17,116 nucleotides of DNA from Chitinophaga pinensis (GTDB lineage: Bacteria > Bacteroidota > Bacteroidia > Flavobacteriales_D > Crocinitomicaceae): NCBI GenBank assembly GCA_945897765.1, contig CAMDGP010000019.1, forward strand, positions 1 to 17,116. Direction: 5' to 3'. A program made the position numbers and the translations under genes. Each line of letters opens with the position of its first letter. The stretch's first letter is position 1. Positions 14,250 to 17,116 of this stretch are shown here, in pieces. The notes beneath the pieces are model-generated. The model saw nothing but the letters and a program-made list of their open reading frames with translations. It searched no databases and was not told the origin of the DNA.

Positions 14250-14909
14250 TTAATTTAACGTTTTACGTTTACGTTCAATCGCTTCAATTTTAGACTCTTG
14301 TGCTTTAAAAGCTTCTTTTTTCTTTGCTTGATTTGACTTTACATCACTAATTTTTTTCTCTGTTTCCTTTATTTGTTCTTTGTAATTGGCAATGTCTTTT
14401 TCATAGTCAGAAAGTCCTTTTTCAAGATCTTTTTGTTCTTTTTCAAGCGATTGAAGAATTTTTTGTTCAGCCTTCACCTCTTCATTAATTCCTGTATTTG
14501 CACAATCATTTCCAAACTGAATCAACAATCTTTCCATTGCTTCTGACTGATTTGGATGCTCCCGGCTGTTCATAAATGCACCACCTAAGTCAACAGCAAA
14601 AACCGCAATTGGCAATCCATCTTTTCCCGTCATAACGCGCGCATAAACATCGAATGGTTTGTCGCTTACCTTCTTATTTTTTCCTAAAAGCACTTTAATC
14701 TCGCCCTTGTTATCTTTTGCTTTCCCAAATTCCTTTAAAAAACTTTTTAATTCTTCTTCAATTAATGGTTTACTTGCATAGGGAATTGTAAGGACATAAG
14801 CATTTTTTATCCCAATGGTAAATGATTGATTTTCTTGTATTAAAGAAACTTTTTGCGACCATGTTTGTACTGCTACAAAAGCAAAAACAAAGAATAGAAT
14901 TGATTTCAT
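14250..14909 (-). CDS. Exported protein of unknown function with a C-terminal coiled coil
   Basis: A 219-residue protein. It has a signal peptide (hydrophobic 3-17, likely cleavage after TWSQ). A globular part follows at about 19-140 with alternating strands (SFTIGIKNAYVLTIPY, FDVYARVMTGKDGLPIAVFAVDLGG). The C-terminal third (about 143-217) is highly charged, with Glu/Lys/Gln heptads such as QKILQSLEKEQKDLEKGLSD and YKEQIKETEKKISDVKSNQA, which predict a long coiled coil. Single Cys at about 135. No family was recognised. Similar secreted coiled-coil proteins occur in gliding Bacteroidota, but nothing here ties it to a known machine. It is divergent from holB, with 79 bp between the start codons. 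Confidence 0.75.
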   Translation of the reverse strand: MKSILFFVFAFVAVQTWSQKVSLIQENQSFTIGIKNAYVLTIPYASKPLIEEELKSFLKEFGKAKDNKGEIKVLLGKNKKVSDKPFDVYARVMTGKDGLPIAVFAVDLGGAFMNSREHPNQSEAMERLLIQFGNDCANTGINEEVKAEQKILQSLEKEQKDLEKGLSDYEKDIANYKEQIKETEKKISDVKSNQAKKKEAFKAQESKIEAIERKRKTLN

Positions 14910-14977
14910 AAATAGATTTTTTTATTGCCTAAAAGTACAACTAATAAAGTTAAGGCTTTCATTTCTATAATTTCCCT

Positions 14978-14985
14978 TAAATTTG
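14978..14985 (+). promoter_or_regulatory. Possible -7 box (TAAATTTG) directly upstream of holB
   Basis: TAAATTTG ends 3 nt before ATG 14989. No TTG -33 element is found at the proper distance. If used, the transcript would be leaderless. Confidence 0.35.
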
Positions 14986-14988
14986 AAC

Positions 14989-16107
14989 ATGCTATTTAGA
15001 AATGTTGTCGGGCAAAAAGAACTTAAAGCAGATTTAATTCGAGAAATTAAAGTTGGAAAAATTAGCCATGCACAATTATTTGGAGGAAAACTTGGACATG
15101 GAGGTTTAGCAATGGCACTTGCTTTTACGCAATATTTATTTTGTTCTAATAAAGGGGAAGAAGATAGCTGCGGACAATGCGCTTCTTGCCTTAAAATTGA
15201 AGATTTACAACATCCTGATGTGCATTTTGTGTTTCCGGTTGTGCAAGCTATTAATAAAGTTTCTACTTTATTTTTAGACAGTTGGAGAGAACAATTGAAG
15301 CAAAATTCCTACTTCAATCTATTTGATTGGACGCAAATAATGGATTCAAAAGAACGGAAGCCAATTATAGGAATTGAGGAAAGTAAAGATATTCTTAGAA
15401 AATTAAGTCTGAAAGCTTATGAAGGTGGTTTCAAAGTCATGATTATTTGGCTACCTGAAGAAATGAACCTAGAAAGTGCAAATAAATTATTGAAAATTTT
15501 AGAGGAACCACCACCAAATACAGTTTTCCTTTTGGTTTCTGAAAACCCGGAAAAATTACTGATTACAATTCGTTCACGAACACAAATGGTGCGTATTCCA
15601 AAAATAAATACGAGTGAATTATCTGCATTTGTTGGGCATCATTTTAAATTAGATAAAGTTCAAGCAGATTCAATTGCCTCATTTGCTGAAGGTGATTTAA
15701 TTCGGGCTTTGGAATTTATAAACACCAATACAGACAAAGATATTTATCGCGATTTATTCATACAAATGATGCGTGTCAGCTACAAAAAAGACGTAATCGG
15801 TATGTTAGAATGGGCAGAAAAAATTGCTAGTGAAGGAAAAGAACGCCATAAATTATATCTCGTTTATGCACTTCACATGTTCCGACAATCATTGATGAAT
15901 AATTACATCGGCGAACATTTTTTGCGCGTTTCAACGGAAGAGGAAAAATTCTTAAGAAATTTCGCGCCTTTTATTTCGGGGAATAATATCCGCGAGTTTA
16001 TGGAAACATTTGATAATGCCTACTTTCACATTGATAGAAATGCAAACTCAAAAATCCTCTTTACGCAGCTGTGTTTTCAAACGATGCGCTATATTCATCA
16101 GGCTTAG
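14989..16107 (+). CDS. holB: DNA polymerase III delta' subunit-like ATPase
   Basis: A 372-residue AAA+ clamp-loader subunit. The N-terminus is MLFRNVVGQKELKADL. The Walker A region (FGGKLGHGGLA, 31-41) lacks the usual Gly-Lys-Ser/Thr, so the protein should not hydrolyse ATP itself, as is known for delta'. A four-Cys zinc module is present (C52, C61, C64, C67; CGQCASC). The stretch ANKLLKILEEPP (164-175) and the sensor motif SRT (196-198) are typical. With the tau/gamma and delta subunits it loads the sliding clamp on DNA. A TTG two codons upstream (14983) could also start the frame, but ATG 14989 fits the family. The stop at 16107 is 40 bp before ricT, so the pair is likely one transcript. 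The C-terminal part (about 210-372) is the helical oligomerisation region. Confidence 0.92.
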   Translation: MLFRNVVGQKELKADLIREIKVGKISHAQLFGGKLGHGGLAMALAFTQYLFCSNKGEEDSCGQCASCLKIEDLQHPDVHFVFPVVQAINKVSTLFLDSWREQLKQNSYFNLFDWTQIMDSKERKPIIGIEESKDILRKLSLKAYEGGFKVMIIWLPEEMNLESANKLLKILEEPPPNTVFLLVSENPEKLLITIRSRTQMVRIPKINTSELSAFVGHHFKLDKVQADSIASFAEGDLIRALEFINTNTDKDIYRDLFIQMMRVSYKKDVIGMLEWAEKIASEGKERHKLYLVYALHMFRQSLMNNYIGEHFLRVSTEEEKFLRNFAPFISGNNIREFMETFDNAYFHIDRNANSKILFTQLCFQTMRYIHQA

Positions 16108-16147
16108 CAATTTTTTTTCTTATTTTTACACTTAAAACAAAATTAAA

Positions 16148-17116
16148 ATGGGTTGTGCGTCATGCAGTAGTGAAGGAGGAACTCCTAAAGGTTGTAAAAA
16201 CAATGGGACTTGTAGCAGTGGTGGATGCAATAAATTAGAAGTTTATGACTGGTTAGCAAACATCGCTTTGCCTGCTGGTCAAGAAATATATAATATTGTC
16301 GAAGTTCGTTTCAAGAATTCAAGAAAAGCATTTTATAAAAACGCTTCCAATTTGAGTTTACAAGTTGGAGATATTGTAATTGTGGACACAGCCCCTGGTT
16401 ATGATGTTGGATTAGTTTCGGTTGTTGGAGAATTGGCACGCATTCAAGTGTTAAAGAAAGCACCAAATTTAAAAGACAACGAAATCAAACGCGTTTTAAG
16501 AATTGCAAATCAAGAAGAAATTGATAAATGGATTAAAGGTCGGTCTCTGGAAAAAGAATTGATGTACAAATCCCGAACGATTGCTATTGATTTGAGTTTA
16601 GAAATGAAAATTTCAGATGTCGAATATCAAGGAGATTTAAGTAAAGCTACTTTTTATTACACTGCCGAAGGTCGAATTGATTTTCGTCAATTAATTAAAA
16701 ATTTAGCTGACCAATTTAGAGTTCGTATCGAAATGCGACAAATTGGTTCGCGTCAAGAAGCTGCTCGTTTGGGTGGAATTGGTTCTTGTGGAAGAGAATT
16801 ATGTTGTACGACTTGGTTAACTGATTTTAGATCTGTTTCAACTTCAGCTGCACGCTATCAGCAATTGTCTTTAAACCCTCAAAAATTAGCTGGTCAATGC
16901 GGAAAATTAAAATGTTGCTTGAATTACGAACTCGATATGTATTTGGATGCAATAAGATCTTTTCCAAAGACAGAAACAAAATTACTGACTGAAAAAGGAG
17001 ATGCTTACCATGTAAAAACAGATGTTTTCAAACGCGTTATGTGGTATGCTTATCAAGGAGGAAATGGTTTGATTTCCCTTTCACCTGAGCGTGTAAAAGA
17101 AGTAATGTTGTTAAAC
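16148..17116 (+). CDS. ricT: RicT-like PSP1-domain protein, C-terminus cut by the window edge
   Basis: 323 codons are present and the frame is open at the window end. The N-terminus is Cys-rich (C3, C6, C16, C22, C27; MGCASC). The central PSP1-type region contains TAPGYDVGLV and the stretch ARLGGIGSCGRELCC (Cys 214, 219, 220); a second cluster, QCGKLKCC, holds Cys 251, 256 and 257. In Bacillus subtilis RicT (YaaT), with RicA and RicF, forms an Fe-S-containing complex that supports RNase Y-dependent mRNA maturation. Bacteroidota homologues are widespread, but their partners are not known to be conserved. The gene lies 40 bp after holB, matching the holB-yaaT order seen in Firmicutes. Start ATG 16148 is the only reasonable one. 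The extra N-terminal Cys cluster is the notable part. Confidence 0.88.
   Translation, partial: MGCASCSSEGGTPKGCKNNGTCSSGGCNKLEVYDWLANIALPAGQEIYNIVEVRFKNSRKAFYKNASNLSLQVGDIVIVDTAPGYDVGLVSVVGELARIQVLKKAPNLKDNEIKRVLRIANQEEIDKWIKGRSLEKELMYKSRTIAIDLSLEMKISDVEYQGDLSKATFYYTAEGRIDFRQLIKNLADQFRVRIEMRQIGSRQEAARLGGIGSCGRELCCTTWLTDFRSVSTSAARYQQLSLNPQKLAGQCGKLKCCLNYELDMYLDAIRSFPKTETKLLTEKGDAYHVKTDVFKRVMWYAYQGGNGLISLSPERVKEVMLLN

Noticed and set aside
1..17116. CRISPR array, prophage, IS element or known anti-phage island
   Set aside because: No regularly spaced repeats, no cas, transposase, integrase or phage structural genes were seen.

Overview
The window is AT-rich chromosomal DNA from a Bacteroidota bacterium, most likely a member of Flavobacteriales (a Crocinitomicaceae-like lineage is a guess). 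The evidence is: Bacteroidota-type promoters (TTG, about 20 nt, TAnnTTTG) in front of several genes; start codons without Shine-Dalgarno sequences; a Reg_prop/Y_Y_Y sensor kinase with a LytTR regulator; the order ftsX - DUF3098 - uppP - truB; and lipoproteins and secreted proteins typical of the phylum. No phage, IS transposase, CRISPR array or defence island was seen. Most of the window is core chromosome with some accessory genes between.

Layout. Positions 1-1981 (minus) hold two exported repeat proteins: a WG-repeat protein and, 14 bp downstream, a MORN-repeat protein cut by the window edge. Positions 2133-5835 (minus) hold a two-component system whose LytTR regulator gene overlaps the gene of its large sensor kinase by 23 bp. 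Positions 5836-6276 are non-coding and contain a 118-bp nearly perfect palindrome. Positions 6277-7289 (minus) hold a small exported protein of unknown function and a RelE/ParE-type toxin-antitoxin pair with a clear promoter. Positions 7344-7896 are non-coding and contain copy 1 of a structured dispersed repeat.

Positions 7897-10752 (plus) hold the tight cluster ftsX, DUF3098, uppP and truB (cell division, envelope, lipid-carrier recycling, tRNA modification), then a tRNA-Leu(CAA) with its own promoter and a strong terminator that works on both strands. Positions 10873-13767 (minus) hold a membrane-anchored thioredoxin-fold protein, a small Cys-rich lipoprotein, an orphan NarL/FixJ-type regulator, an AcpH-family phosphodiesterase with a TTG start, and a DUF1456 protein. 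Positions 13768-14249 hold copy 2 of the repeat, inverted relative to copy 1. An exported coiled-coil protein (minus) follows, divergent from holB and ricT (plus); ricT runs off the right edge.

The most interesting non-textbook signal is the 256-265 bp repeat seen twice (7472-7727 and 13871-14135). The copies share stem-loops, a stem base pair is exchanged C-G for T-A between them, and the apex sequence differs completely yet stays self-complementary in both. This looks like a structured mobile or regulatory intergenic element. The separate 118-bp palindrome at 6052-6169 is a second dispersed-repeat candidate. No clearly new multi-gene system is evident.
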